From: Acidobacteriaceae bacterium
Lineage (GTDB): Bacteria; Acidobacteriota; Terriglobia; Terriglobales; Acidobacteriaceae
DNA: 34,589 nucleotides
NCBI GenBank assembly: GCA_003165075.1
Contig: PLSM01000150.1
Span: 1-34,589, forward strand
Direction of reading: 5' to 3'
The notes under the pieces were generated by a model that saw nothing but the letters and a program-made list of their open reading frames with translations, was not told the DNA's origin and made no database searches. Below, one piece after another: positions 8,025 to 16,509 of the stretch. Both the position numbers and the translations under genes were made by a program. How positions within the stretch are numbered: the first letter of the stretch is position 1; every line of letters begins with the position of its first letter.

Positions 8025-9560
8025 TTAACCGGCGAGATTTCCGGGAACGGTTCGCACAAATATTACGGAGTTGTTGTCAGAATAGACAATCTTCCACGCA
8101 TGCAAAAGCGCTAAGGTGCGAACCATTGGAGAGTGGCTGTCTAAAAGGCAGAAATTGACCCGGTACTTTTGGAGCAGTGAATTTGGGTCACTGTGCAGCG
8201 TGGCCCAGTCTCTAAATTCACCGATGAAGCCTGACCACTCGTAGACATCGACTCGACCGTCCACCATTACCGGGTATTCTGGCGCTGCCCAGATCAGGTA
8301 GCCTCCAAACACGAATTCGTTCAGCATTGGTCCGGACAGGTGGTTGCTCTTGATGAATTCCACTGCCTTCACCGGGCTCTGATCCTCCACCTGTTTTCGC
8401 AGATTCCGACCGTCCGGAAAGGCCAGGACAACGACAAGCAGGGATATCCCGATGAGCACCGCATTCGGCCAGATGCGATCCTTTTCTGCGTTGTATCCCT
8501 CCCACGATGTTGAGAGTTGGCGAGACAGGATAGGCGCGGCCAATATGCCGAACGCGAACATCGTGCGTGCATGGCTGACACCAAGCCATGTGCCAATCAC
8601 TAACAACAGCAACTCATCCCAGAACAAGTCGGAGCGACGGATGACTACGAGAAGAAACGTGGAAAGCAGGACGGCCAACAACGCAACGCCGCGAGCTTCA
8701 GTCATTTGCGTCGGCTGCCATTCTTGTACATTGCTTAGATTGATGGGCTGATGCAGCATCGTATCTACGGGATAAAGTACTTGCTTCAAACCAACCGGAT
8801 TCAGGAACACTGCAGCGATTGAGAGAGACATTGCCAGCGCCAGCACGCGCCGGCAATGGGGCTCCCATCGCGGCGCCACGAGCGAACCCGACCGGAAATT
8901 GAAGAGAGAGCCGAAAAGAAAAATCCCTGCAACTACGAAGCCGAGGAAGAAGGACCCATGACAATTTACCCAAACGACAAACAAGACTGGTAGCCAGAAG
9001 AACCAGCGGGGATTGCGATTTCGCCCCAGATGAATCAAGGTCAATTCAACTATCAACATGAGATAGCCGAGCAGCTGAGGCCGCACAGACAGGCCGATGG
9101 TGGCGAATAGCCAAATAGAGATCGCCCCTACAAAAGCCACCTTGGCATTTCCTGAGTAGAGTGTGCAGAGGCCATAGCCGGCGATCAGAAGAATTGCGCT
9201 GAACAGGCATAACCAGAGCATCAGGCCAGAAAGCCCCCATCCCTTATAAGCAAGGAAAATCATCAACTGTGACAGCCATTCGTGGGGTATTGAGGCTTGA
9301 TGGTTAGTCGTGTAAGAAAAACCATCAGTTACCGGGATGGAGTGGGTCGTCCAGATGACGTCGCCCATTTTAAGGTGCCACCACATATCCGGATCATCGA
9401 AGCGCGAGCGCACCGTCAGCACCGCGAGCACGGCCAGAAGGACCGCAAGCATTGCAGGGAAGGAGAAGACCTTTTGGAATGCATTCATAGACCCGGAATG
9501 GGAGGATGCCTGGCTGCCGAACTCCGCGGGTGCCTTGCTGCTATCTTGCACGGTCTTCAC
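8025..9560 (-). CDS. Polytopic membrane protein, GT-C glycosyltransferase-like
   Basis: 511 aa with about ten hydrophobic spans, the first at residues ~33-50. Directly after it come DDPDMWWHLKMGD (55-67), PVTDGFSYT and PHEWLSQ (92-98). An acidic first external loop followed by WWHL and HEWL is typical of a widespread group of GT-C-like membrane proteins that use lipid-linked sugars. The C-terminal ~110 residues form a soluble domain (KAVEFIKSNHLSGPMLNEF, VMVDGRVDVYE). Function is therefore probably glycosyl transfer on the outer face of the inner membrane, possibly with the carrier-loading GT2 at 5991-6950; acceptor unknown. The annotated start is GTG at 9560; an internal ATG at 9488 also precedes the first span, and neither has a clear RBS. 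Confidence 0.7.
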   Translation of the reverse strand: MKTVQDSSKAPAEFGSQASSHSGSMNAFQKVFSFPAMLAVLLAVLAVLTVRSRFDDPDMWWHLKMGDVIWTTHSIPVTDGFSYTTNHQASIPHEWLSQLMIFLAYKGWGLSGLMLWLCLFSAILLIAGYGLCTLYSGNAKVAFVGAISIWLFATIGLSVRPQLLGYLMLIVELTLIHLGRNRNPRWFFWLPVLFVVWVNCHGSFFLGFVVAGIFLFGSLFNFRSGSLVAPRWEPHCRRVLALAMSLSIAAVFLNPVGLKQVLYPVDTMLHQPINLSNVQEWQPTQMTEARGVALLAVLLSTFLLVVIRRSDLFWDELLLLVIGTWLGVSHARTMFAFGILAAPILSRQLSTSWEGYNAEKDRIWPNAVLIGISLLVVVLAFPDGRNLRKQVEDQSPVKAVEFIKSNHLSGPMLNEFVFGGYLIWAAPEYPVMVDGRVDVYEWSGFIGEFRDWATLHSDPNSLLQKYRVNFCLLDSHSPMVRTLALLHAWKIVYSDNNSVIFVRTVPGNLAG

Positions 9561-9727
9561 CCTTCCGCCAAATGATATTGGACACCGCGAATATTCTCCG
9601 CCAGTCTATAGCGAGGCTGCCCTAAATAGTTCCGCGATGAAATCGACGAGGCACTCTACCTGTTCATTCACCTAAGCCGGGCAACAACAGGCACCGTCGT
9701 AGGTGAAACTGAGAGTGCGCAGCAGGG

Positions 9728-10756
9728 TCAGATCGCGGCCGCGATGCTCTCTGATGTTACAGCCATCACCATCTCGCGAATCGAATCGATGACCAAATCG
9801 GGTTCATCGAGATGAATCCAGTGGGCGCTGGCAGCCGCAATCACCTGTTGCACATTGTCGCCGATGCGATCAAGACACTGATCAGAAAGCGGAGTCGACT
9901 TACCCGGGGTCAGCACCTTCACCGGAATTTCGCGGATGGGATGGGCGTCCTGCATCTCGCGGACCGTATCGGGGACTGCTTCGACGTGACTGCGCATGCC
10001 GGCGTAGTAGCCGGGGCGGGACCAGTGAGCTGCAACGATGGGCCACACCTCTCTGGGCATTTTGCCAACCTCTTCGGTGACTCGATCGAGCACCTGGCGG
10101 CCACCGGCACCGGCGGCACCGGCCAACTTGCCAGAGAGGCGGCCAGAACGGCAAAGCAGCGAAGTTACGGCAAGGCGGGCAAGCCCGAATCGTGCAATCG
10201 GGATTGCGAAACGGGACAGTCTCTTGCCTCTCTCGAGCATGCCTTGTTTGGCTGGATTGAGAGGCGGCCATTCCTCACAGCGCATAGGATCGATGAGGAC
10301 CACACCCGCCACATCTTCGGGATAGCTGAGCGCATAGCGGCGCATGACCAGTCCGCCGAAAGAATGTCCTACAAGAATGTAAGGCGGCTTGATGCCCGCA
10401 CATCGCAACATCGCGTGCAACTCGACGGCGATATTTCCGGGGGTGCGCGAGGTGCGGCATGGGCTGCTCCAGCCGAGGCCGCTGCGATCATAGGAAGCAG
10501 TACAAGTGAAGCGTGAGACTGTCTCCTGTATGTGGTACCAGTTCAGATTCGTTGCAGCGATGCCGGCTTCGAAAAGCACAGCCGGGCCGCCCGAGCCCTT
10601 TTCAACCACGTAAAGTCTGCTTCGCCCTCCAATATTGACCCAGCGCCCGGGGCCGGAATAGCGCAACCGGTCGCGATGCGCGCCGATTCTCTGGTAAAGA
10701 AACCCTGCGCCCAGGAGAGCCGTGCCAATCAGCAAGATCGAGAGTAGGAGGAGCAT
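9728..10756 (-). CDS. Membrane-anchored alpha/beta hydrolase
   Basis: 342 aa. The start ATG at 10756 has AGGA six bases upstream. Residues 2-20 form a hydrophobic anchor or uncleaved signal (LLLLSILLIGTALLGAG), so the catalytic domain is probably periplasmic. GHSFGG (130-135) holds the nucleophile Ser132; ASYDRSGLGWSS (87-98) is the loop typical of the family; SAHWIHLDEP (310-319) provides catalytic His312, and the acid is probably in the preceding strand region. Third gene of a minus-strand set, eight bases after the LolA-like gene. The substrate is unknown; the context suggests a lipid or lipoprotein-related ester. Confidence 0.8.
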   Translation of the reverse strand: MLLLLSILLIGTALLGAGFLYQRIGAHRDRLRYSGPGRWVNIGGRSRLYVVEKGSGGPAVLFEAGIAATNLNWYHIQETVSRFTCTASYDRSGLGWSSPCRTSRTPGNIAVELHAMLRCAGIKPPYILVGHSFGGLVMRRYALSYPEDVAGVVLIDPMRCEEWPPLNPAKQGMLERGKRLSRFAIPIARFGLARLAVTSLLCRSGRLSGKLAGAAGAGGRQVLDRVTEEVGKMPREVWPIVAAHWSRPGYYAGMRSHVEAVPDTVREMQDAHPIREIPVKVLTPGKSTPLSDQCLDRIGDNVQQVIAAASAHWIHLDEPDLVIDSIREMVMAVTSESIAAAI

Positions 10757-10764
10757 AGACGATC

Positions 10765-11523
10765 CTAAAAATGAGCGACCTGCTCAGGACTGAAGTCCCT
10801 GAGGTTGAGATTCGCTTTTGCGCTGCCGCGGTCGACGATCAAAAGCGTCGAACCCGCGCCTCCGCGAACCTTGACTTCCACCTGGCTGGCCGACCACACA
10901 CCGCCAGTCTGACGCAAACCAATATAGGTGAACTCCTTCACCGTCCCTGTTCCTCTCTGAGTCTTCTCAGCATACACAGGGTAGCCAATAGCGTGGTCGA
11001 GCCATGTCCGAACTTCGGCATAGTGTGTATGGTCCGCGGCTCCCGGAGTGCTTTTCAAAACATCACAGTCGCGTGCGCCGAATCTGGTTCTTTGCAAAAT
11101 TGCCTGGCCTTGCCAATAATACTGCGGCTCAAGAAAGTCCTCATAGCTAAAACCAGAGCTGAGTAGATCGTCTCCCCACTTGTCGAACGGAAGTGGGGTC
11201 GGCGCGGTGTCGCCCGGATGCGCAATCCGGATCGAATTCTGTCCGTTGGGCCGCATTTCCAGCAGAAGGTGGACGCGGGCATTGGCGGGGGAAGAAACTT
11301 CGCAGAGCACACGCAGAACACCGGAAAACCAGCGCGCCTTGATGGTGATGCCATAGCTGGTCCGTGCACCGGCGGCATCTACACGAACGAGGCGGCCGGT
11401 GGCGCGGTAGTCTGCCGACTCCACGTGCTGGCGCGGACTGGCAAGCACCGCGTGCACATCCGCGGCATGCGCCGAGATGGCCAAGAGCAGCGCTGCCGCT
11501 AGTGCGGCCAGAGAGATCTTCAT
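10765..11523 (-). CDS. LolA-like periplasmic protein (outer-membrane lipoprotein-sorting family)
   Basis: 252 aa with a clear signal peptide cleaved near SAHA|AD (residue 20). The mature part alternates beta-strands, and the conserved block DKWGDDLLSSGFSYEDF (114-130) is characteristic of the LolA-like family (Pfam 'uncharacterised protein TP-0789'-type). These proteins are thought to carry a lipid or lipoprotein away from a LolCDE/MacB-like exporter. Its ATG overlaps the ATPase stop in an ATGA junction (11520-11523), with AAGG seven bases upstream, so the two are translationally coupled. The usual permease partner is not present next to it. Confidence 0.8.
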   Translation of the reverse strand: MKISLAALAAALLLAISAHAADVHAVLASPRQHVESADYRATGRLVRVDAAGARTSYGITIKARWFSGVLRVLCEVSSPANARVHLLLEMRPNGQNSIRIAHPGDTAPTPLPFDKWGDDLLSSGFSYEDFLEPQYYWQGQAILQRTRFGARDCDVLKSTPGAADHTHYAEVRTWLDHAIGYPVYAEKTQRGTGTVKEFTYIGLRQTGGVWSASQVEVKVRGGAGSTLLIVDRGSAKANLNLRDFSPEQVAHF

Positions 11524-12185
11524 GACTCAACCTTACCGTCGCGGATGCGAATATGCCGAGGTGCAGAGTTGGCGATTTCATTGGCGTGCGTGACGACAAT
11601 GAGCGTCATACCGTGCGTTTTCTGAATACCGGTGAGCACCTCCATAATGTTTGCGGAATTCACGCTGTCGAGATTTCCGGTAGGCTCATCAGCCAGCAGG
11701 ATGGAAGGGTGATTGGCCAGCGCTCGCGCAATCGCGACGCGCTGGCGCTCACCGGCAGAAAGCTCGTTAGGGTACCTGTCCATGCGCTGTTCGAGGCCCA
11801 TTTCGCACAGCAGAGCTTCGGCCCGTTGCACGCGGCTGTTGCCGCCATGACTTACGCCAAGCAACGGCGCCTGCACATTTTCAATTGCGCGCAGGGTGGG
11901 CAGCAGGTAAAACGCCTGGAAAATAAACCCGACATGATGGCAGCGATAGGTGTCGAGGTCGATGGCCGATCCTAGCGGCTCACCCCTGAACAGGACTTCT
12001 CCGCCGGTTGGTGTGTCGAGTCCGCCGAGCAGTTGCAGCAGGGTGGATTTGCCGCTGCCGCTGGGTCCGCTGATGGCAACGAATTCGCCGGCAGTGATCG
12101 ACAGATCGACACCGCGCAATGCTTCGATTCGCCCTTCATCGTAGCTCTTGGTAAGGTTCCGCACTTCAAGCAGGGGAGTCGTCAT
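11520..12185 (-). CDS. LolD/MacB-type ABC transporter ATPase
   Basis: 221 aa. Walker A is GPSGSGKST (40-48), Q-loop Gln90, signature LSAGERQRV (142-150, with AGE in place of the usual GGQ), Walker B ILLADE (162-167), D-loop NLDS (171-174) and switch His200. The chain is the compact MacB/LolD NBD without extra domains. It normally pairs with an FtsX-fold permease that extracts lipids, lipoproteins or peptides from the inner-membrane outer leaflet. No intact permease is adjacent; only a short C-terminal remnant overlaps its 5' end. It may pair with a permease encoded elsewhere. The start ATG at 12185 is preceded by a weak GAGG. Confidence 0.85.
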   Translation of the reverse strand: MTTPLLEVRNLTKSYDEGRIEALRGVDLSITAGEFVAISGPSGSGKSTLLQLLGGLDTPTGGEVLFRGEPLGSAIDLDTYRCHHVGFIFQAFYLLPTLRAIENVQAPLLGVSHGGNSRVQRAEALLCEMGLEQRMDRYPNELSAGERQRVAIARALANHPSILLADEPTGNLDSVNSANIMEVLTGIQKTHGMTLIVVTHANEIANSAPRHIRIRDGKVES

Positions 12186-12279
12186 GCCGCAAGGCCTCTA
12201 GCGGAGAGAGGCAGATGCGGCGCCACGCCGGGAACCCAACGGCCTGCGACTCGGCAAGAATATAGACTTTCGCCGCCAT
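12166..12279 (-). pseudogene. Remnant of an FtsX/MacB-type permease C-terminus
   Basis: On the minus strand, the frame directly upstream of and overlapping the ATPase start reads VGFPAWRRICLSPLEALRHD, then stops at 12166-12168. The PAW/R...LSPLEALRHD pattern is the usual C-terminal signature of FtsX-fold permeases (PARRAARLDPLEALRYE and variants). The position just before the ATPase is where the permease gene of such operons normally ends. Upstream in this frame there is a stop (just before the ATG at 12279), and the preceding codons do not look like a membrane span. The best explanation is a permease gene deleted except for its last ~20 codons. Confidence 0.5.
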
Positions 12280-12725
12280 TGCTCCAGGATACGCTCAGCC
12301 ATTCCTGATCAAGAAAGGGGCGGAAAGAACCGGACAAGCTTGTAAAGAATGCACCGTTCACTCTGGCGCCTCTGCCCGAAGTCAGCTGTGTTCGATCTCG
12401 CCGGCGCGAGAGATTTTTACATGTAAACCATGTGAAGGACAATTGGGCCGCCATGCAGATGGGTTAAGCCCTCGCATTTTCAGGGTTGATTAAAAGTCTA
12501 TCCAGTGGCGGTCGCTGTGTCCATCGCCGAGTTGAAGCGAGCGCAGGAGGGACGATCTGCGGTGTTGCCGCGCCCACCTCAGAACCTGCCTTGATTCAGC
12601 AGCTTGCGATCTCAAGCAATTGTCCAGCGCAGGGGGCTGCACAATCGTGTCGTTGAAAGTGTATGATGCCCTCGCCGCGTCCCCGTGACTGCAATTGCGC
12701 GGCGCATCCTCTGGAGGACACTTCA
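12280..12725. other. Divergent intergenic region upstream of the ALDH gene
   Basis: No credible gene in ~445 bases. It contains a hairpin (TCTCGC / GCGAGA, 12396-12411), a perfect 12-base palindrome TTTACATGTAAA (12416-12427), and a GCTTG/CAAGC inverted repeat (12602-12606 and 12613-12617) about 110 bases before the ALDH start. These could be operators for either divergent unit, but no promoter hexamers stand out. Confidence 0.5.
12416..12427. promoter_or_regulatory. Perfect 12-bp palindrome, possible operator
   Basis: TTTACATGTAAA is fully self-complementary and lies between divergently transcribed genes. A CATGT block follows at 12429-12433. The binding protein is unknown. Confidence 0.3.
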
Positions 12726-14255
12726 ATGGCGACATTGACAGCCGTGCATCCGGGCAAGCTCAGCGACCAGGTGAGCTTCCGCCCCCGTTATGGAAACTAC
12801 ATTGGCGGGAAGTGGGTCGAACCTGCTTCCGGCCAGTACTTTGAGAACGTCACCCCGGTCACCGGGAAAACATTTTGCGAGATTCCGCGCTCCAACGCCC
12901 AGGATATTGATAGGGCCCTGGACGCGGCGCATGCAGCACGCGAAGGCTGGGGCCATACCAGTCCCACCCAGCGCGCCATCATCCTCAACCAGATTGCCCA
13001 GCGGATGGAAGACAACCTCGACATGCTGGCTCTTGCCGAGACCTGGGACAACGGCAAGCCTATCCGCGAGACCACCGCAGCAGACATTCCTCTGGCCATC
13101 GATCACTGGCGCTACTTTGCCGGATGCATCCGTGCCCAGGAAGGCACCATCTCTGAGATCGACCGGGACACGGTAGCCTACCATTTCCACGAACCGCTGG
13201 GCGTGGTGGGGCAGATCATTCCCTGGAATTTCCCCATCCTGATGGCCACCTGGAAGCTGGCGCCGGCGCTGGCAGCGGGCAACTGCGTGGTGCTGAAGCC
13301 GGCTGAACAGACTCCGGCGAGCATCCTGGTGTGGGCCGAGCTGGTGGGCGACCTGCTGCCTGCGGGTGTTCTGAATATTGTGAACGGCTTTGGACTGGAA
13401 GCGGGCAAGCCCCTGGCCTCCAGTTCGCGCGTAGCCAAGATCGCCTTTACCGGCGAAACCACAACCGGCCGGCTCATTATGCAATACGCCAGCCAGAACC
13501 TCATCCCCGTGACCCTCGAACTGGGCGGCAAGTCACCGAACATCTTCTTTGCCGACGTTTGCCAGGAAGACGATGATTTCTTCGACAAGGCAATCGAGGG
13601 CTTCGTCATGTTTGCGCTGAACCAGGGTGAGGTTTGCACCTGTCCCAGCCGCGCGCTTATCCAGGAGAGCATCTATGACAAATTCATGGAGCGGGCGCTG
13701 AAGCGGGTGGCGGCCATCAAGCAGGCCAATCCGCTGGAGCCTTCGACCATGATTGGGGCCCAGGTTTCAAGCGAGCAACTGGAAAAGATTCTGAGCTACA
13801 TCGACATCGGCCACAAGGAAGGTGCGCAACTGCTGGCCGGTGGCGGACGGGCACATATGGGCGGCGAACTGGAGGGCGGCTATTATGTGCAGCCAACAGT
13901 CTTCCACGGCCATAACCGCATGAGAATCTTCCAGGAAGAAATCTTTGGGCCCGTGGTGTCGGTAACCACGTTCAAGACCGAAGCGGATGCACTGGAGATT
14001 GCCAACGACACGCTCTACGGCCTGGGTGCCGGGTTATGGAGCCGTGATGCCAATCGCTGCTATCACCTCGGACGCGGCATCCAGGCTGGGCGGGTGTGGG
14101 TGAATTGCTACCATGCCTATCCGGCGCACGCGGCGTTCGGTGGTTACAAGCAATCGGGTATTGGGCGCGAAACGCACGCCATGATGCTTGACCACTATCA
14201 GCAGACCAAAAACCTGCTGGTGAGTTACAGCCCGAAGAAGCTGGGCTTCTTCTAG
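12726..14255 (+). CDS. NAD-dependent aldehyde dehydrogenase, ExaC/AldB/AcoD type
   Basis: 509 aa from the ATG at 12726, chosen over the ATG at 12663 because GGAGG (12713-12717) precedes it at 8 bases and ExaC/AldB proteins are ~506 aa. Motifs: PWNFP with Asn168, FTGETTTG (241-248) for NAD binding, general base Glu265 in LELGGKSPN, catalytic Cys304 in NQGEVCTC, and the C-terminal [11 protein letters not shown]. This group oxidises acetaldehyde and other short aldehydes to acids in ethanol or acetoin metabolism; it acts in the cytoplasm. It is followed 16 bases later by the DUF779 gene, an association often seen for this ALDH subgroup. Confidence 0.9.
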   Translation: MATLTAVHPGKLSDQVSFRPRYGNYIGGKWVEPASGQYFENVTPVTGKTFCEIPRSNAQDIDRALDAAHAAREGWGHTSPTQRAIILNQIAQRMEDNLDMLALAETWDNGKPIRETTAADIPLAIDHWRYFAGCIRAQEGTISEIDRDTVAYHFHEPLGVVGQIIPWNFPILMATWKLAPALAAGNCVVLKPAEQTPASILVWAELVGDLLPAGVLNIVNGFGLEAGKPLASSSRVAKIAFTGETTTGRLIMQYASQNLIPVTLELGGKSPNIFFADVCQEDDDFFDKAIEGFVMFALNQGEVCTCPSRALIQESIYDKFMERALKRVAAIKQANPLEPSTMIGAQVSSEQLEKILSYIDIGHKEGAQLLAGGGRAHMGGELEGGYYVQPTVFHGHNRMRIFQEEIFGPVVSVTTFKTEADALEIANDTLYGLGAGLWSRDANRCYHLGRGIQAGRVWVNCYHAYPAHAAFGGYKQSGIGRETHAMMLDHYQQTKNLLVSYSPKKLGFF

Positions 14256-14271
14256 CCAAGGGGGCCGAGTG

Positions 14272-14649
14272 ATGGCAGAGCTACCCAGGCAAGTACTGGC
14301 GACCGATCTGGCAATTCACCTGATAAGGGTTCTGCGCGAGAAGCATGGCCCGCTGATGTTCCACCAGTCGGGGGGCTGCTGCGACGGCAGCTCTCCGATG
14401 TGCTATCCGCGCGGCGAGTTCATTACAGGTGACTCGGATGTGCAACTGGACACGGTAGATGGCGAACCGTTCTACATGGGCCGCAGCCAGTTTGAATACT
14501 GGAAACACACGCAACTGATTCTGGACGTGGTGCCGGGCCGCGGGGGCATGTTCTCTCTGGACGGGCCGGAAGGCTTCAGGTTCCTGATCCGCTCACGCGT
14601 TTTTGACGATGCGGAGATTGGCGAACTGCGCGCCGCCGGGCGCATTTAG
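14272..14649 (+). CDS. DUF779 family protein
   Basis: 125 aa from the ATG at 14272 (a GTG immediately before it at 14269 is the alternative); an AAGGGGG run at 14258-14264 serves as RBS. The Cys-rich block HQSGGCCDGSSPMCYP and the C-terminal GPEGFRFLIRSRVF identify DUF779. The biochemical function is unknown. The conserved cysteines could bind a metal or redox partner, and its location directly after an ExaC-type aldehyde dehydrogenase suggests an accessory role in aldehyde oxidation. Small, cytoplasmic, no membrane segment. Confidence 0.85.
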   Translation: MAELPRQVLATDLAIHLIRVLREKHGPLMFHQSGGCCDGSSPMCYPRGEFITGDSDVQLDTVDGEPFYMGRSQFEYWKHTQLILDVVPGRGGMFSLDGPEGFRFLIRSRVFDDAEIGELRAAGRI

Positions 14650-14697
14650 GGCAGTTCCAAAATTTATGTGGCTTTTTGGGAGGATGAACAAGCAAGC

Positions 14698-15885
14698 ATG
14701 AGAGAAGTCGTAGTCGCTTCAGCGGTGCGGACCGCAGTGGGCAAGTTCCAAGGCTCACTGCAGACGTTTTCCGCACCGCAATTGGGCGCCCTTGCGGTGC
14801 GCGAGGCGGTGCGCCGCGCGGGCATCGACGCCAGAGCTGTAGACGACTGCATCATGGGCTGCGTCATCCAGGCCGGGCTGGGCCAAAATCCTGCGCGGCA
14901 AGCCGCACTCTATGGCGGCCTATCCCCGGAGTCGGGCGCGCTCACTGTCAACATGGTCTGCGGCTCGGGACTGAAGGCTGTGGCCATGGCAGCGCAGGCC
15001 GTCCAGACCGGCGACGCGGAGATAGTGGTGGCCGGGGGCATGGAGTCCATGACCAACGCACCGTTTCTGCTGCCCCAGGCGCGAACGGGTTATCGCATGG
15101 GCAATGCCGCACTGGTGGACGCGATGATCTACGACGGCCTGTGGGACATCTACAACGACTTCCACATGGGAGCCGCCGGAGAACTGGTGGCCGAGAAGTT
15201 TGGCATTGGCCGCGGAGAGCAGGACTCCTTTGCCGCCGAGTCGCACCGCCGCGCAGCCACCGCCACGGCGCAGGGTTTCTTCCGCGACGAGATATTGCCC
15301 GTCGAGTTGCCACAAGCTAAAAAGGGCGAACCACCTCGACTCTTTGCCGCCGACGAGAGCATTCGCCCAGACACCACGGTGGAGATTCTGGGCCGGCTGA
15401 AGCCAGCATTTCAGGAAAACGGCACGATCACTGCCGGCAATGCTCCCGGCGTGAGCGACGGCGCCGCGGCCCTGGTGGTCACCAGCGTGGAGCGGGCCCG
15501 GGAATTGGGGCTCAAACCGCTGGCCGCAGTTCGTGCGCAGGCAACCGGCGGCCGGGACCCGAAGTGGATGAGCCTGGCTCCAATTGACGCCGTCCGCAAG
15601 GCGGCCGCAAGGGCCGGTTGGACCCTGGGCGAAGTGGATCTCTACGAGCTGAACGAAGCGTTCGCGGTCCAGGCCCTGGCCGTCAATCGCGAACTGGGCC
15701 TCGACCCCGCGCGTGTCAACGTCCACGGTGGCGCAGTGGCCATCGGACACCCCATTGGCGTCAGCGGCGCCCGCGTTCTGGTTACGCTCCTTTACGCCTT
15801 GCAGCGCTACGACAAGACGAAGGGTATGGCGGCGTTGTGCCTCGGGGGCGGCAACGCCGTAGCCCTGGCCGTCGAACGTCTCTAA
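14698..15885 (+). CDS. Thiolase (acetyl-CoA C-acetyltransferase)
   Basis: 395 aa from the ATG at 14698, where the standard [16 protein letters not shown] start begins; GGGAGGA lies 13 bases upstream, a little far, and a GTG at 14668 would add ten residues unlike the family. Catalytic residues are the nucleophile Cys88 in NMVCGSG, His351 in GHPIG and Cys381 in CLGGG, all at the spacing of biosynthetic/degradative thiolases of ~393 aa. The reaction is reversible condensation of two acetyl-CoA (or beta-ketoacyl-CoA cleavage). With the upstream aldehyde dehydrogenase it could handle C2 units in alcohol or fatty-acid metabolism. The last motif reads CLGGGNA rather than CxGGGxG, a mild variant. Confidence 0.9.
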   Translation: MREVVVASAVRTAVGKFQGSLQTFSAPQLGALAVREAVRRAGIDARAVDDCIMGCVIQAGLGQNPARQAALYGGLSPESGALTVNMVCGSGLKAVAMAAQAVQTGDAEIVVAGGMESMTNAPFLLPQARTGYRMGNAALVDAMIYDGLWDIYNDFHMGAAGELVAEKFGIGRGEQDSFAAESHRRAATATAQGFFRDEILPVELPQAKKGEPPRLFAADESIRPDTTVEILGRLKPAFQENGTITAGNAPGVSDGAAALVVTSVERARELGLKPLAAVRAQATGGRDPKWMSLAPIDAVRKAAARAGWTLGEVDLYELNEAFAVQALAVNRELGLDPARVNVHGGAVAIGHPIGVSGARVLVTLLYALQRYDKTKGMAALCLGGGNAVALAVERL

Positions 15886-16206
15886 ATGCGACAGTTATAA
15901 ATCGAAGATTCCGGAGAGAACCGAGTGCCCCGGCTTTGCCTGATAATTGGCTCTTGCCCAAGAGCTTGGCAGCTTGCCCAAGAACTCAGTTGGAGCGGTC
16001 ACGTTGTTGAACCAGAATTCGCAAAATTAATACGTGCCTTTGGATCGTTGCGCTCCGTTAGGCATCTTTGTTTCTCCCGATAAATTCTTGCTGGTTTCAA
16101 CGAAATGCCGCCAGCCGCGGCTATTTACCTACTCGTTACTGACGGATAGGCGACAAACCACGCAGTGCCAGCCGGACCCGCAAGAAATCGCAGAAACTCA
16201 GCGCGA
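15886..16206. other. Intergenic region after thiolase
   Basis: No credible gene. A perfect hairpin GCTCTTG-CC-CAAGAGC spans 15950-15965, and its CTTGCCCAAGA core is repeated at 15973-15983. Neither is followed by a T-run. The remainder is lower in GC than the thiolase gene. Confidence 0.55.
15950..15983. repeat. Hairpin plus tandem 11-base repeat downstream of thiolase
   Basis: Two copies of CTTGCCCAAGA (15953-15963 and 15973-15983), 20 bases apart, of which the first is the core of a 7-bp perfect stem. It could stabilise the 3' end of the ALDH-DUF779-thiolase mRNA; that is inference. Confidence 0.55.
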
Positions 16207-16470
16207 CTAATTCGTGGTGCCGCTAAGGAGCGAAACGTTAGAGTCGGAATGGCTCAGCCGCTTCTCAATTCGATTTAACAGCCGTATAACGCTTGCAAGG
16301 GCAAACCATAGCAGCGAAGCGATGAGGGAACTCAAGACCATGAGCCAGCCACCAGCGTCACTCGCGTTGGTAGCTCCCGCCGTTATAACGGCTACCACTG
16401 GACAGAGGCACCCGACTACGCGTAGCACGATTACGATAGCCGGCAAGGAAATCTCTGGTTCCGTGCTCAC
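16207..16470 (-). CDS. Small hypothetical membrane protein (two spans)
   Basis: 87 aa from a GTG at 16470 with a good AAAGGAG RBS eight bases upstream, which supports it as a real gene. Two hydrophobic segments (IVIVLRVVGCLCPVVAVITAG and GGWLMVLSSLIASLLWFALASVIRLL) form a hairpin, followed by a charged tail beginning NRIEKRLSH. No specific family was recognised, though GGWL-hairpin-IE small proteins recur in many bacteria. It is downstream of the EndoIII-like gene on the same strand, 39 bases apart, and possibly cotranscribed. Confidence 0.6.
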   Translation of the reverse strand: MSTEPEISLPAIVIVLRVVGCLCPVVAVITAGATNASDAGGWLMVLSSLIASLLWFALASVIRLLNRIEKRLSHSDSNVSLLSGTTN

Positions 16471-16509
16471 GGGATTCGCTCCTTTTCTCAGAATAAACTC
16501 TCGAAACTC

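Noticed and set aside
5738..9727. Integrated mobile island at tRNA-Arg
   Set aside because: No integrase or transposase and no second copy of the tRNA 3' end were seen; only composition hints at transfer, so it is kept as a low-interest finding and not annotated as a mobile element.
12396..12418. Hairpin followed by five T residues as a plus-strand terminator
   Set aside because: No plus-strand gene ends upstream of it; the genes on its left run on the minus strand. It is more likely fortuitous or regulatory.
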